Assembly (NCBI GenBank): GCA_029218485.1
Contig: JAQXRK010000253.1
Coordinates: 1 to 5,444 of the forward strand
DNA length: 5,444 bases
Direction: 5' to 3'
Source of the DNA: a bacterium
GTDB taxonomy: Bacteria > Bacillota > Clostridia > Christensenellales > CAG-138
Shown piece after piece: positions 5,320 to 5,444 of this stretch (positions within the stretch are counted from its first letter, which is position 1; each line of letters begins with the position of its first letter). Made by a program: the position numbers and the translations under genes. The notes below the pieces were generated by a model. It was not told the origin of the DNA and did no database searches. It worked only from the letters and a program-made list of their open reading frames with translations.

Positions 5320-5444
5320 ATGTTGTTTTCAAGCATCAGCTTCCTGTATGTGTTTTTGCCGGCCGTGCTGCTCGTCTATGCGCTCGCACCAAGGCGCTTC
5401 AAAAACCTTGTCCTTCTGCTGTTCAGTCTGGTGTTCTATGCCGT
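5320..5444 (+). CDS. MBOAT-family membrane O-acyltransferase, N-terminal fragment
   Basis: Only the first 41 codons are present; the gene continues past the right edge. The N-terminus MLFSSISFLYVFLPAVLLVY is typical of the AlgI/DltB-like MBOAT branch (compare the common MxFSSxxFLxxFLP opening). It forms a first membrane helix at about 7-22, then a short basic cytoplasmic turn PRRFKN (24-29) and the start of a second helix, LVLLLFSLVFYA. In the family the catalytic His lies far downstream and cannot be seen here. Known members move acyl groups onto polysaccharides or teichoic acids at the cell surface. The upstream lipoprotein in the same direction suggests a shared envelope-modification operon. 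The substrate is unknown, and a partner protein (DHHW or AlgX-like) would be expected further right; that is inference. Confidence 0.85.
   Translation, partial: MLFSSISFLYVFLPAVLLVYALAPRRFKNLVLLLFSLVFYA

Overview
The window looks like chromosomal DNA from a GC-rich member of the Clostridia, most likely an Oscillospirales-type gut anaerobe. Three things suggest this: strong GGAGG-type ribosome-binding sites, a high-GC codon bias with almost no TTA, CTA or TCA codons, and gene families typical of that group (M42 aminopeptidases, an RluA-type pseudouridine synthase, and a DUF4358-like lipoprotein next to an MBOAT acyltransferase). The taxonomic call is inference. There is no sign of an insertion sequence, phage, CRISPR array, tRNA or rRNA.

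Left part (1-3943, minus strand, transcribed right to left): a tight four-gene operon. Three paralogous M42 metallo-aminopeptidases come first (3943-2900, 2915-1896, 1894-872), joined by a 16-nt overlap and a 1-nt gap. A pseudouridine synthase of the RluA family follows (GTG start at 862) and runs off the left edge just before its C-terminus. The synthase is easy to miss because it has no early ATG and lies in the same frame as the last peptidase, separated from it by one TAA codon. The three peptidases keep the family's metal and catalytic residues but differ at particular positions, so they are diverged paralogues rather than recent copies.

Centre (3944-4050): a short AT-rich divergent intergenic region. 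It carries a good sigma-A-type promoter pointing right and an extended -10 pointing left; the two -10 boxes overlap.

Right part (4051-5444, plus strand): a histidine phosphatase superfamily protein, then a small DUF4358-like lipoprotein, then the first 41 codons of an MBOAT-family membrane acyltransferase that leaves the window. The lipoprotein and acyltransferase probably belong to an envelope acylation module continuing to the right. The phosphatase is separated from them by 79 nt and need not be functionally linked.

Together the left operon suggests cytoplasmic breakdown of short peptides by three related aminopeptidases. The right operon starts a cell-surface modification locus. The most interesting points are the co-translated M42 triplet with a Glu/Asp switch at a metal ligand, the poorly described lipoprotein-MBOAT pair, and the translation arrangement at the peptidase-synthase junction.
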